A stretch of 64,000 nt of DNA from an uncultured Clostridia bacterium (GTDB lineage Bacteria; Bacillota; Clostridia; Christensenellales; Aristaeellaceae). The notes below the pieces were generated by a model that did no database searches, had not been told where the DNA came from, and saw only the letters and a program-made list of their open reading frames with translations. The position numbers and the translations under genes are program-made. Shown piece by piece: positions 28,066-36,286 of the stretch; positions within the stretch are counted from its first letter, which is position 1; every line of letters starts with the position of its first letter. Location of the stretch: assembly GCA_934663595.1 (NCBI GenBank), contig CAKUKM010000010.1, positions 1-64,000 on the forward strand, written 5' to 3'.

Positions 28066-28929
28066 ATGAAGAGAAAGAATTCCGCAATTCGGCCGAGGCG
28101 GACGGTGCTGGGCGTGCTCGGCAAGACGCTTGCGTATCTGTTCATGATATTCGTGCTCGGCTATTGCCTGATTCCGATCCTGTGGGTGTTCCTGTCCACA
28201 TTCAAGACGAACATGGAGGTGCTGGAATCCCCGTTCACGTGGCCGGCGCGCTTTTCGCTGGACGCCTACAGGCGCGCGTTTGAAACGGCGGACGTGGGGA
28301 CGTTCTTTTTAAACTCCGTCGTGGTTTCGGCGTGCAACACCGTGCTTTCGGTGCTGCTGTATTCCATGGCGGCCTACGGCCTTACGCGCTTTCCGTTCCG
28401 CGGCCGGAACGTGATCATCGTGTTTTTCTCGATGACGCTGCTGATTCCGGTGAACTCGCTGCTGTATCCGATCTTCTTTATCATCCGCCGGCTGGGCCTG
28501 TACGACACGAAGGCCGGCCTGGTGCTGGTATTTGTGGCGATGGGACTGCCGATGTCGTTCTTCGTGCTGCGCGGCTTTTTCAACAATCTGCCGGTGGAGA
28601 TCGAAGAGGCGGCGTATATCGACGGCGCGAGCGTATGGACTACGTTCTTCCGGATCGTCATGCCGATTTCGTCGGCAAGTCTGGTCACGGTGGCCATTCT
28701 GGCGTTTTTCAATTCCTGGAACGACTTCATCTTCGCGCTGACGCTCACGAGCAAGACGGCGAACCGCACGCTCCCGCTGGCGCTGAAATATTTCCTGACA
28801 AACTTTACGTATGATTATCCGTCGCTGTTCGCGGTGGTGGTGATCATCATCCTGCCGTGCATCGTGGTGTACGCGCTGCTGCAGGAGCGCATTACCGAGG
28901 GCATCGTGTCCAGCGCGATCAAGGGGTGA
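28066..28929 (+). CDS. CUT1 ABC importer permease (MalG/UgpE type)
   Basis: The 287-residue protein has about six membrane segments and the EAA motif EIEEAAYIDGASVWTTFFRI with the typical WNDFIFAL segment after it. It starts 11 bases after the previous permease and ends four bases before the deacetylase gene, consistent with one operon. Second half of the translocation pore. Confidence 0.91.
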   Translation: MKRKNSAIRPRRTVLGVLGKTLAYLFMIFVLGYCLIPILWVFLSTFKTNMEVLESPFTWPARFSLDAYRRAFETADVGTFFLNSVVVSACNTVLSVLLYSMAAYGLTRFPFRGRNVIIVFFSMTLLIPVNSLLYPIFFIIRRLGLYDTKAGLVLVFVAMGLPMSFFVLRGFFNNLPVEIEEAAYIDGASVWTTFFRIVMPISSASLVTVAILAFFNSWNDFIFALTLTSKTANRTLPLALKYFLTNFTYDYPSLFAVVVIIILPCIVVYALLQERITEGIVSSAIKG

Positions 28930-28933
28930 TTTC

Positions 28934-29755
28934 ATGGATCGAAAGCTGATTCTGAACGCGGACGATTTCGGCAGCTTCTGGGCGGCGAACGAGGCCGTGG
29001 CGCAATCGTTTGATCGCGGCTTTCTGACCTCGACCACGCTGATGACCTGCTGCGCATGGGCGGAGGACGCGATTGCGCGCGCAAGGGCCAATCCCAAAAT
29101 GCACGTAGGTCTCCACATCACCACGACGGCGGAATACCCGCGCCTGCCGTGGGGGCCGGTCGCAGACGGCGTTTCCAGCCTGACGGACGCGCGCGGCTAT
29201 TTCTATCCGACGGCGCGGGAGAGCCTTCTTTACGCGACGGGCGAGGACATGGCGCGGGAAATCGAGGCGCAATACGAATGGATGCGCGCCCGCGGCGTCG
29301 CGCCCGATCACATCGACAATCACATGGCCACGGTCTACGGCATTCTCGGTCCCGGGCATCTGCAGCCGGTGTTTGCGCTGTGCGCGCGGCACGGAATCGG
29401 CTTTCGCCTGCCCGCGCGTGCGCCGGGAAGCGAGGCGGTCGCGGCGCTGGCCAGGCAGACGGGCGTTCATTTGATCGATCATCTGCTCAGCGACGAGGAC
29501 GACGTTGCACCCGGCGACACCTACGAGAGCTTCCGCGAGCTGTATCTGAATCTGATTCGCGCCTGCAGGGAGGGCGTGAACGAGCTGTACATGCATCCCT
29601 GCGTGGACGCGCCGGAGGTAAGATACGTCAATTCCCAATGGCAGAAGCGCGTATGGGAATACCGGCTTCTGCAGGACGATGTGGTTTACAACGAAATCTG
29701 CAAGGAGGGCCTGAAGCTGGTGAGCTATCCCGAGGCCTTCGAGGGGGAAATATGA
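28934..29755 (+). CDS. ChbG/YdjC family carbohydrate deacetylase
   Basis: ChbG/YdjC proteins are metal-dependent deacetylases; E. coli ChbG removes one acetyl group from diacetylchitobiose (6-phosphate), allowing ChbF (GH4) to cleave it. The 273-residue protein has NADDFG at residues 8-13, HVGLHITT near 58 and HIDNHMATVYG near 117, which supply the metal and catalytic residues. Cytoplasmic, no signal. Co-occurrence with a GH4 enzyme and a kinase, in the same operon as an importer, is the strongest clue that the operon handles an N-acetylated amino-sugar disaccharide. Stop overlaps the next start (ATGA). Confidence 0.9.
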   Translation: MDRKLILNADDFGSFWAANEAVAQSFDRGFLTSTTLMTCCAWAEDAIARARANPKMHVGLHITTTAEYPRLPWGPVADGVSSLTDARGYFYPTARESLLYATGEDMAREIEAQYEWMRARGVAPDHIDNHMATVYGILGPGHLQPVFALCARHGIGFRLPARAPGSEAVAALARQTGVHLIDHLLSDEDDVAPGDTYESFRELYLNLIRACREGVNELYMHPCVDAPEVRYVNSQWQKRVWEYRLLQDDVVYNEICKEGLKLVSYPEAFEGEI

Positions 29756-30213
29756 GCCGGATTTTGCAAATCAGCGGGGTGCTGTATCCCGAAAACAGCC
29801 AGACGAATCTGCGCTTTCCGTTCAGCCTGCGCAAGGGCGTGCGCGCGATTCGCATTTGCTTTTCGTACGCGCCGAAAATGCTCTCCGACGCCGCGCTGAC
29901 CGACGCGCTGATCGACGAGGGCTTTGAGCGCTACATTCTGCCCGAGGATCGCGAGGCGCTGCGTTCGCTGCGCGAGGAAGTCAAGCCGCTGGTCAATCTG
30001 GTCACGCTCAGCGTGGACAGCCCGACGCACTATGTCGGCGCGGCGCACCGGCACGATCCGGTGCAGGAGCACGTGATCGGCCCGGACGAGAGCTCCTACG
30101 GCTTCGATCCCTGTGAAATGGAAGCGGGCTGCTGGTCGCTGTGCCTGAGCGTGCACGCGGTCGTCACGCCCGAATGCCGGTTTGAGCTTTCCGTTGAGGA
30201 GGTGGAAGCATGA
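29752..30213 (+). CDS. Small conserved-looking protein coupled to a PHP hydrolase, unknown function
   Basis: The 153-residue protein has no membrane segment or signal and reads as a compact alpha/beta or beta-sandwich domain (NLRFPFSLRKGVRAIRICF, VTLSVDSPTHYVGAAHR, CWSLCLSVHAVVTPECRFEL). It overlaps both neighbours by four bases (ATGA), so it is translated together with the deacetylase and the PHP protein. It may be the detached N-terminal domain that precedes the PHP domain in some CehA/McbA-type proteins; that is inference. I do not recognise a named family. Confidence 0.6.
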   Translation: MSRILQISGVLYPENSQTNLRFPFSLRKGVRAIRICFSYAPKMLSDAALTDALIDEGFERYILPEDREALRSLREEVKPLVNLVTLSVDSPTHYVGAAHRHDPVQEHVIGPDESSYGFDPCEMEAGCWSLCLSVHAVVTPECRFELSVEEVEA

Positions 30214-31178
30214 GAATCGCCGCAGAGCTGCACTGCCACACCTGCCATTCCGACGCGTCCTTTTTGCCCGAGGAGCTGGCCGAGGCCGCGCGCGCGGAGG
30301 AGCTGGACGTGATCGCGATGACCGACCACAACACCACGTCGGCCTGGCTTCCGCTGGAAAAGACGGGCATTCCGTTTATTCACGGCATTGAATGGACCAC
30401 CTTTTTCGGCCACATGCTGGCGCTGGGCTGCGACCGCTTCGTCGACTGGCGCGATGCGACGCCGGACACGATCGACCGGAAGATGCTTCAGGTGCATCAG
30501 GCCGGCGGTCTCGTCGGCATTGCGCACCCGTTTGCGCCGGGAAGCCCGATGTGCACCGGCTGCTATTGGGATTTCCGCGTTCAGGACTGGACGCTGGTGA
30601 ATTACATCGAGGTCTGGAGCGAGGAATTCCCGAGCGCCGCGCTGCACAATCAGCGCGCCGTGCGCTGGTGGATCTCGCTGCTGGATCAGGGCTTCCGGAT
30701 TGCGCCGAGCTACGGGCGTGACTGGCACGTTCAGAAATTCCTGCCCGTGCCGTTTGCATGCACGTATCTCGAGGCCGAGGCCGCGACGGAATCGGCGGCG
30801 CTGGACGCGCTTCGGGGCGGCAGAACGCTGCTTTCGCTGGGTCCGGATCTGGAATGGCAATTGGAAACGCCGAGCGGAATCGTTCGCGCCGGCGACGAAT
30901 TCACCGCCGCGGGCGCAGCGCGCTGGACGGTGCGCATCGATTGGAGCCGCCGGCGCAGGCACTGGGATCGCTTTAAGGAAAGCATTTCCGAATTGCGCCT
31001 GCTGGCCGAAAACGGCCGCGTGCTGGCGGTGATCCCGCTAAACGGCGAGCCGGACGGGATATTGAGCGCGAACGTCGACCTGACCGGCGCAAAATACGCG
31101 CGCCTGGAGGCCCATGGGACGGCCGCGAATCGCGAATGCATGGTCGCGCTGTCCGCGCCGGCCTATGCGCGCGGGTAA
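30210..31178 (+). CDS. PHP-domain metallohydrolase, CehA/McbA-like
   Basis: PHP enzymes are trinuclear-metal phosphoesterases or related hydrolases. The 322-residue protein has the four PHP motifs: ELHCHTCHSD (residues 6-15), MTDHNTTS near 33, HGIEWTTFFGHM near 54 and GIAHPF near 105, followed by GRDWH. A C-terminal beta domain follows (about 225-322). Cytoplasmic. Last gene of the operon; it might dephosphorylate or otherwise hydrolyse a pathway product. A bidirectional terminator follows. Confidence 0.85.
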   Translation: MRIAAELHCHTCHSDASFLPEELAEAARAEELDVIAMTDHNTTSAWLPLEKTGIPFIHGIEWTTFFGHMLALGCDRFVDWRDATPDTIDRKMLQVHQAGGLVGIAHPFAPGSPMCTGCYWDFRVQDWTLVNYIEVWSEEFPSAALHNQRAVRWWISLLDQGFRIAPSYGRDWHVQKFLPVPFACTYLEAEAATESAALDALRGGRTLLSLGPDLEWQLETPSGIVRAGDEFTAAGAARWTVRIDWSRRRRHWDRFKESISELRLLAENGRVLAVIPLNGEPDGILSANVDLTGAKYARLEAHGTAANRECMVALSAPAYARG

Positions 31179-31189
31179 ATCATACGGCA

Positions 31190-31229
31190 AAATCCGCACC
31201 GATCTTTGGAGTCGGTGCGGATTTCCTTT
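31190..31229. terminator. Bidirectional terminator between PHP and metallophosphoesterase genes
   Basis: AAATCCGCACCGA (31190-31202) pairs perfectly with TCGGTGCGGATTT (31212-31224), followed by CCTTT; A residues on the other side give U on the minus strand. The genes are convergent. Confidence 0.8.
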
Positions 31230-32313
31230 ATTCCTCGGGCTGCAGATCGACGATCAGATATTCCGAATGGCAGCCGGTTTTGAACTGGAGCGCCCAATCC
31301 GAAATGCCGGAGCTGACGATGAACTGCGTGCTCCCGCGCGTTTCGCGGCCGTAGACCAGATCGTTGATTCCCAGCCATTCGCCGACATGGTTGATCGGGA
31401 TCATCTGGCCGCCGTGCGTGTGGCCGCAGAGCACGAGATCGACCCCCGCGGCCGCCTCCGCATCGAAATCCGCGGGCTGATGATCCATTACAATCGCAAA
31501 TGCCCCGGCATTTTCGCCCGTCTGCGCCAGCTCTGCGATCTCTGCGCGCGCGTTGCCGCGATGATTCTCGGAAAGGTCGTTTCGGCCGATCAGGCGCACG
31601 TCCCCGCGCAGCGAAACCGCTTCGTCCTCCAGCACGGTCACGCCGGCCGCCTCCAGCGCGGAAACGAGCTCCGCCGCGCCGTAGCCGCGCCGCGCGTCGT
31701 CGTAATAGCCCTTATCGTGATTGCCGAACACGTAATAGACCGGGCAATCGAGCGCGCCGAGCGCCGCGCAGGCGTCGAGCATCTCGCCGCGCGAGGTGTC
31801 GTCGTCCACGAAATCGCCCACGATCAGCACGGCGTCGGGATTTTCTGCCTGCATCCGATCCAGATACGGCGCAAGGCCCTTTCCGGAAAACGTGGTTCCG
31901 ACGTGCGAATCCGTAAATACCGCCAGCCGCATGGGCGAAGCGAGCTTCGGGCTTTGCAGCAGATAGTATTCGCGCTGCACGCGATGCGCGCTCACCCAGC
32001 CGAACGCGAGATACCCGGCCGTAATCGCAATGGCGAGCGCGGCGCTTAAGAATCGCGCGTGCTGTCTTCGAATCAGGCGCAGCAGCAGGCAGACGATTCC
32101 CCAGATCGCAATCAGGTTCAGCGCGCAGACGATCGCGTTCACCATTCCCATGGTCAAGGTCAGGATCGCAATCAGCGCGGCGGCGGGAATCGCGCCCAGC
32201 GCGAGCGACCGAATGCGCCCGCGCGCGGGAAGCAGGCGCGCAAACAGCGCGGCCAGCGCGAGAAACGCGCCGGCAAACAGCAGCGCCAGCGCAATCATAA
32301 ACAGCGTCCACAT
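31228..32313 (-). CDS. Membrane-anchored metallophosphoesterase
   Basis: The 361-residue protein starts with about four hydrophobic segments (residues 1-115) and then a calcineurin-like phosphoesterase domain: FTDSHVG, GDFVDDD, GNHDKGYYDD, MDHQPAD and CGHTHGGQM, all metal ligands present. Related YkuE/YaeI-type proteins act on lipid or nucleotide pyrophosphates at the membrane; the substrate here is unknown. ATG at 32313 follows GGAGG. It has its own promoter (32354-32382). Confidence 0.9.
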   Translation of the reverse strand: MWTLFMIALALLFAGAFLALAALFARLLPARGRIRSLALGAIPAAALIAILTLTMGMVNAIVCALNLIAIWGIVCLLLRLIRRQHARFLSAALAIAITAGYLAFGWVSAHRVQREYYLLQSPKLASPMRLAVFTDSHVGTTFSGKGLAPYLDRMQAENPDAVLIVGDFVDDDTSRGEMLDACAALGALDCPVYYVFGNHDKGYYDDARRGYGAAELVSALEAAGVTVLEDEAVSLRGDVRLIGRNDLSENHRGNARAEIAELAQTGENAGAFAIVMDHQPADFDAEAAAGVDLVLCGHTHGGQMIPINHVGEWLGINDLVYGRETRGSTQFIVSSGISDWALQFKTGCHSEYLIVDLQPEE

Positions 32314-32353
32314 ATCGAAAACCTCCGAATCAAAAAAGGTGTGGAATGGGTCT

Positions 32354-32382
32354 ATTGTAATAGGATGCGCGAAAAAAGTCAA
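32354..32382 (-). promoter_or_regulatory. Promoter of the metallophosphoesterase gene
   Basis: On the minus strand TTGACT (32377-32382), 17-bp spacer, TACAAT (32354-32359). Confidence 0.72.
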
Positions 32383-32428
32383 ATCCGGCGGCAAAGATGA
32401 AAAATGTGTAAGGATCGGGCGGTTCGCC

Positions 32429-32457
32429 TTGTGAATCCGCGCGTTTTGCGGTAGAAT
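32429..32457 (+). promoter_or_regulatory. Promoter of the CotH-like gene
   Basis: TTGTGA (32429-32434), 17-bp spacer, TAGAAT (32452-32457), divergent from the metallophosphoesterase promoter. Confidence 0.6.
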
Positions 32458-32499
32458 AGAATAGAAATGATGTGCCCATGCACTTATAGGGAGGCCAAA

Positions 32500-35472
32500 A
32501 TGAAGAAAAACACGGCCCGCGGCATTCCGTGGAGGACGATTGCAGTGATGGCGGTCGTCGGCGCGCTCGCCATTCTGCTGGCGTGGCGGCTGGAATCGAA
32601 TCCCCGTCTGAACGGAAGCGCGCGCGACACGGAAAGCGCTCTGCGCATCAGCGAGGTCATGTCCGACACCGACGACGTTTCTGTGGACTGGATCGAAATT
32701 GAAAACGCGGGCGAAACGGCGATTTCGCTGTATGGCTATGCGCTGGTGAACGCCGCGGAGCCGAAAAAGGCGTTTGTATTCCCGAGCCGCACGATTACGC
32801 CGGGCGAATATCTGGTGGTGCTCGCGGATGGAACGAACACGGCCGAAAAGAACGGCTCTCTTCACGCGCCGTTCCGGCTGTCCTCCGGCAGCGAGACGAT
32901 TTACCTTCTGAACAAATCCGGAAGCACGATCGACTGCGTGGACGTGCCGGGCCTCGGGCGCGATCAGGTCTATTGCCGGGACGAGAGCGGCGAATGGACG
33001 CTGAGCTACGCCGCCACGCCGGGCGCGAAGAACGAAATCGCGGATCTGGACGACGTTCGCAGCCAGTCCCGGCTCGCGCTTCCCGGAAGCGTGGAAATCA
33101 GCGAGGTTTCCTCGAAAAACCGGTCGTATTTCCCGGATGAAAACGGCGAATTCCACGATTATGTCGAGCTGCACAACGCCTCAGACGAGGAGGTCAGCCT
33201 CGCGGGCTGGTATCTGTCGAACGCGAAGGAGAGCCCTCGCCGCTGGGCGCTGCCGGCCATCGTGCTCGCGCCGGGCGAATACCGGGCGATTCACCTGTCG
33301 GGCCTGAATCGGGTGAGCGACGGGCACGTGCACGCGAATTTCCGCCTCCCGGCCTCGGGCGCGGAGGTGTATCTGACCGAGCCGGACGGCACGCTGACTT
33401 CGCAGGTCACGGTTCCGGCGCTGGAGGCCGATCAGGCCTGTTCGCTCACGGAATCCGGCTGGACGACCGCGCTGGCCCCCACGCCGGGCGAGGCGAACTC
33501 GATCGCCGGCGCCAGCGCCATCGACGCGCGCGAATCGCTTCCGGACGTATACATTTCCGAAATCGCGGCCACGACCTCCGCATCGGCGGACTGGATTGAA
33601 TTGATAAATGCGTCGAGCCAGGCGGTCGATCTCTCCGGCTGGGGACTTTCGAACAATTCCGCCCGCCCGCGCAAATGGCAGTTCCCGCAGGGCACGGTGA
33701 TTCAGCCGAGCCAGTATCTGTGCGTTTACGCGGATCGCGACGGCGACGACGATCTCGTGGACGCTTCGCGCTCGCCGAACACGAATCTGATCGCCGAATT
33801 CAACCTGTCCGCGGCGGGCGGGTATGCGGTGGTGCTCGCGAATCCGAACGGCGAAATCGTCGATCGCGTATGGCTGCCCGAACAATATCGCGACATGACC
33901 TACGGCCGCAAATCGAGCGGCGGCGAATGCTTCTATTTTACCGAAATGACGCCGGGCGCCGCGAACGCGGACGAAACCTATCAGGGCCGCGCGGCGACGC
34001 CGGAATTCTCAGTCAAGGGCGGGCTGTATCAGCAGGGCGACGCGCTGACCGTGGAGCTGAGCGCGCCGAGCGACTGCCGCGTGTACTACACCACGGATTC
34101 CACCGACCCGACCGAGCAGTCCACGCCGTATACCGGGCCGATTTCGATTTCGCAGCAGACGATTCTGCGCGTGCGCGCGTTCAAGGACGGCTGCATGCCC
34201 TCGTATATGGACACGCAGAGCTATCTCTTCGCCGCGAAAAACGGCTCCGGCGCGGTCTATACCGTGTCGCTGGTTTCCGATCCCTACAACCTGACGAGCG
34301 ACGAGGCGGGCATACTCGTCGAGGGCTCGGGCAGCACGCCGAATTACAATCAGGACTGGGAGCGCGAGGCGCACGTCGAAATCTACGATCGCGAGGGCAA
34401 GCTGATTCTCTCGCAGGAGTGCGGCATGCGCCAGCAGGGACAGACCTGCCGCTCCGAGCCGCAGCAGTGCTTTAAGCTGATCGCGCGCAGCGAATACGGC
34501 GACGCGTTCTTCCGCGGCCACATCTTTTCCAAGCGCGATTACGACGTTTGCAAGGCGATTCTGATTCGCAATTCCAGCGACGACGCGAACAAGACCCGCA
34601 TGCGCGATTCCGTGCTGCAGACGCTCGCGGAGGACACGAGTGTGCTGTATCAGGAAACCGAGGTCTGCGTGGTGTATCTGAACGGCGAATACTGGGGGCA
34701 TTACAACCTGCGCGAGGCCGTCAACCCCACGCTGATCTGCCTGAACGAGGGCTGGGAGGGCGACGAAGGCAGGCTGGATTTCGTACTGAAAAACGATACC
34801 CTGCTGCAGGGCTCGGACGGAACGTTCCAGAATCTGCTCTCGTATCTGAAAACGAACAACCCGAACACCGACGAGGCCTATCAGAAAATCGACGCGACGA
34901 TCGATATCCAGAATTATATCGAATACATGTCGATCGAGATTTTCTGCGGAAACACCGACCCGAGCAACGTAAAGCGCTATCGCAACCCGAATGCGGACGG
35001 CAAATGGCGCTGGGTGCTCTACGACATCGACTGGAGCTTCCTGCAGGACACGAATTCGATCGCGCGCTGGCTCGCGCCCGGCGGCGTTGGCAACGGCCTG
35101 CGGACGGACAACACGTTCTTCATCGCCTGCATGCAGAACGATACCTTCCGCGACCGCTTCCTTCGCTATTTCGGCCAACAGCTCGCCACGAACATGACCA
35201 CCGAAAGCGTGCTCAGCCGCTTCCAGGAGCGCTATCAGCTGCTGATGACGATCCTGCCGGAGCATTTCGAGCGCTGGAGCTGGAGCGAGGGCAAATACAA
35301 TCGCGCGGTGGAGGTGCTGGTCAACTACGCGCAGAGCCGGCCGACGCGCATACTGCAATTCCTGAAATATTCCAAGGCGCTGAATCTTTCGCAGGCGCAG
35401 ATGGAGACCTATTTCGGCGAAGCAATGGCGAAAATCGGCCTGACCTACGACACAATCCCACGGCTGAAATAA
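32500..35472 (+). CDS. Surface CotH-kinase-like protein with three lamin-tail domains
   Basis: CotH-like proteins are atypical kinases; the founding member phosphorylates spore coat proteins. The 990-residue protein has an N-terminal membrane anchor (AVMAVVGALAILLAW), three lamin-tail (LTD) beta-sandwich domains at about residues 46-150, 195-325 and 347-485 (ISEVMSDTDDVSVDWIEIEN, YVELHNASDEEVSLAGWYLS, DWIELINASSQAVDLSGWGL), a chitobiase-type beta domain near 505-575 (VYYTTDSTDPTEQSTPYTGP) and a CotH domain near 585-955 with GMRQQGQTCRSEPQQCFKL and WVLYDIDWSF (metal-binding acidic pair). ATG at 32500 follows GGGAGG. LTD-CotH proteins are common in Clostridia and are exposed outside the cell; the target is unknown. 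Confidence 0.87.
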   Translation: MKKNTARGIPWRTIAVMAVVGALAILLAWRLESNPRLNGSARDTESALRISEVMSDTDDVSVDWIEIENAGETAISLYGYALVNAAEPKKAFVFPSRTITPGEYLVVLADGTNTAEKNGSLHAPFRLSSGSETIYLLNKSGSTIDCVDVPGLGRDQVYCRDESGEWTLSYAATPGAKNEIADLDDVRSQSRLALPGSVEISEVSSKNRSYFPDENGEFHDYVELHNASDEEVSLAGWYLSNAKESPRRWALPAIVLAPGEYRAIHLSGLNRVSDGHVHANFRLPASGAEVYLTEPDGTLTSQVTVPALEADQACSLTESGWTTALAPTPGEANSIAGASAIDARESLPDVYISEIAATTSASADWIELINASSQAVDLSGWGLSNNSARPRKWQFPQGTVIQPSQYLCVYADRDGDDDLVDASRSPNTNLIAEFNLSAAGGYAVVLANPNGEIVDRVWLPEQYRDMTYGRKSSGGECFYFTEMTPGAANADETYQGRAATPEFSVKGGLYQQGDALTVELSAPSDCRVYYTTDSTDPTEQSTPYTGPISISQQTILRVRAFKDGCMPSYMDTQSYLFAAKNGSGAVYTVSLVSDPYNLTSDEAGILVEGSGSTPNYNQDWEREAHVEIYDREGKLILSQECGMRQQGQTCRSEPQQCFKLIARSEYGDAFFRGHIFSKRDYDVCKAILIRNSSDDANKTRMRDSVLQTLAEDTSVLYQETEVCVVYLNGEYWGHYNLREAVNPTLICLNEGWEGDEGRLDFVLKNDTLLQGSDGTFQNLLSYLKTNNPNTDEAYQKIDATIDIQNYIEYMSIEIFCGNTDPSNVKRYRNPNADGKWRWVLYDIDWSFLQDTNSIARWLAPGGVGNGLRTDNTFFIACMQNDTFRDRFLRYFGQQLATNMTTESVLSRFQERYQLLMTILPEHFERWSWSEGKYNRAVEVLVNYAQSRPTRILQFLKYSKALNLSQAQMETYFGEAMAKIGLTYDTIPRLK

Positions 35473-35483
35473 TGGAGGATATC

Positions 35484-36218
35484 ATGCAAAAGGGCTATTT
35501 TGAAAAGGAACTGGTATTGACCCCGGATTACTGCGACATGGCGGCGGGCCTTTCGCCGCTGGGCGCGTTTACGATCTTTCAGGGCGTCGCGAGCGAGCAT
35601 GCCGAACAGATCGGCGTGGGCTTCGAGGCGATGGCGCGGCGGCGCGAGTTCTGGCTGACCGTGCACACGCGCATCGACTTTTTTGGCCGCGCAAAGCTGA
35701 TGGACGCGCTCACGGCAACGACATGGCCCGAGCGGTGCGATGAAAGCGCCTCGCGATGCTACCGCAGCTACAGTCTTTCGCGCGGCGACGAGACGATTGC
35801 GGTCGGGCGCACGCAGTGGGCGATTCTGGGGCCGGAGAAAAAGACGCTGAAATTCGCGGAATCGGGCTTCCCTAAGGATTTTCCGTTCATTGATCGCGAG
35901 AGCGTTCAGGGGCCGAACGCGCGCTTCCACGATGATTTCACCGAATCCGACCTGTGCCTTACGCATCGCGTGCGCGCGACGGACATCGATCTCGGGCGGC
36001 ACATGAACAACGTGCAGTACGTCCGCGCGGTTATGGATTGCTTTTCGGCGAAGGAAATCGCGTCCGGCCGGATGAAATCGGTGGAGATTCACTATTTCGC
36101 GCCGTGTCTGGAGGGCGACGAGCTGGCCATTTACGTGCGCCGCGAGGAAAGCCAAAGCCGGATCGCCGTTAAGCGCGAGGGCAAAATCGCCGCCATGGCG
36201 AATATCAAAATGGAATAA
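35484..36218 (+). CDS. Acyl-ACP thioesterase
   Basis: This FatA-like enzyme releases fatty acids from acyl carrier protein. The 244-residue protein has two hotdog halves; the first carries AGLSPLGAFTIFQGVASEHA, the second the catalytic DIDLGRHMNNVQYVRAVMD (Asn/His region). ATG at 35484 is chosen because TGGAGGAT lies just before it. It starts 11 bases after the CotH-like gene, so it is probably co-transcribed. Gut Clostridia often keep such thioesterases for free fatty acid release. Confidence 0.87.
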   Translation: MQKGYFEKELVLTPDYCDMAAGLSPLGAFTIFQGVASEHAEQIGVGFEAMARRREFWLTVHTRIDFFGRAKLMDALTATTWPERCDESASRCYRSYSLSRGDETIAVGRTQWAILGPEKKTLKFAESGFPKDFPFIDRESVQGPNARFHDDFTESDLCLTHRVRATDIDLGRHMNNVQYVRAVMDCFSAKEIASGRMKSVEIHYFAPCLEGDELAIYVRREESQSRIAVKREGKIAAMANIKME

Positions 36219-36247
36219 TGGAACGGACGGCTTTTCACGCTGAAAAA

Positions 36248-36285
36248 CGGAGCTGCTTCCCGCATCGGGCTGCAGCTCCGCTTTT
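36248..36285. terminator. Terminator between thioesterase and glycerate kinase genes
   Basis: CGGAGCTGC (36248-36256) pairs perfectly with GCAGCTCCG (36272-36280), followed by CTTTTCTT; usable by both convergent genes. Confidence 0.72.
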
Positions 36286-36286
36286 C

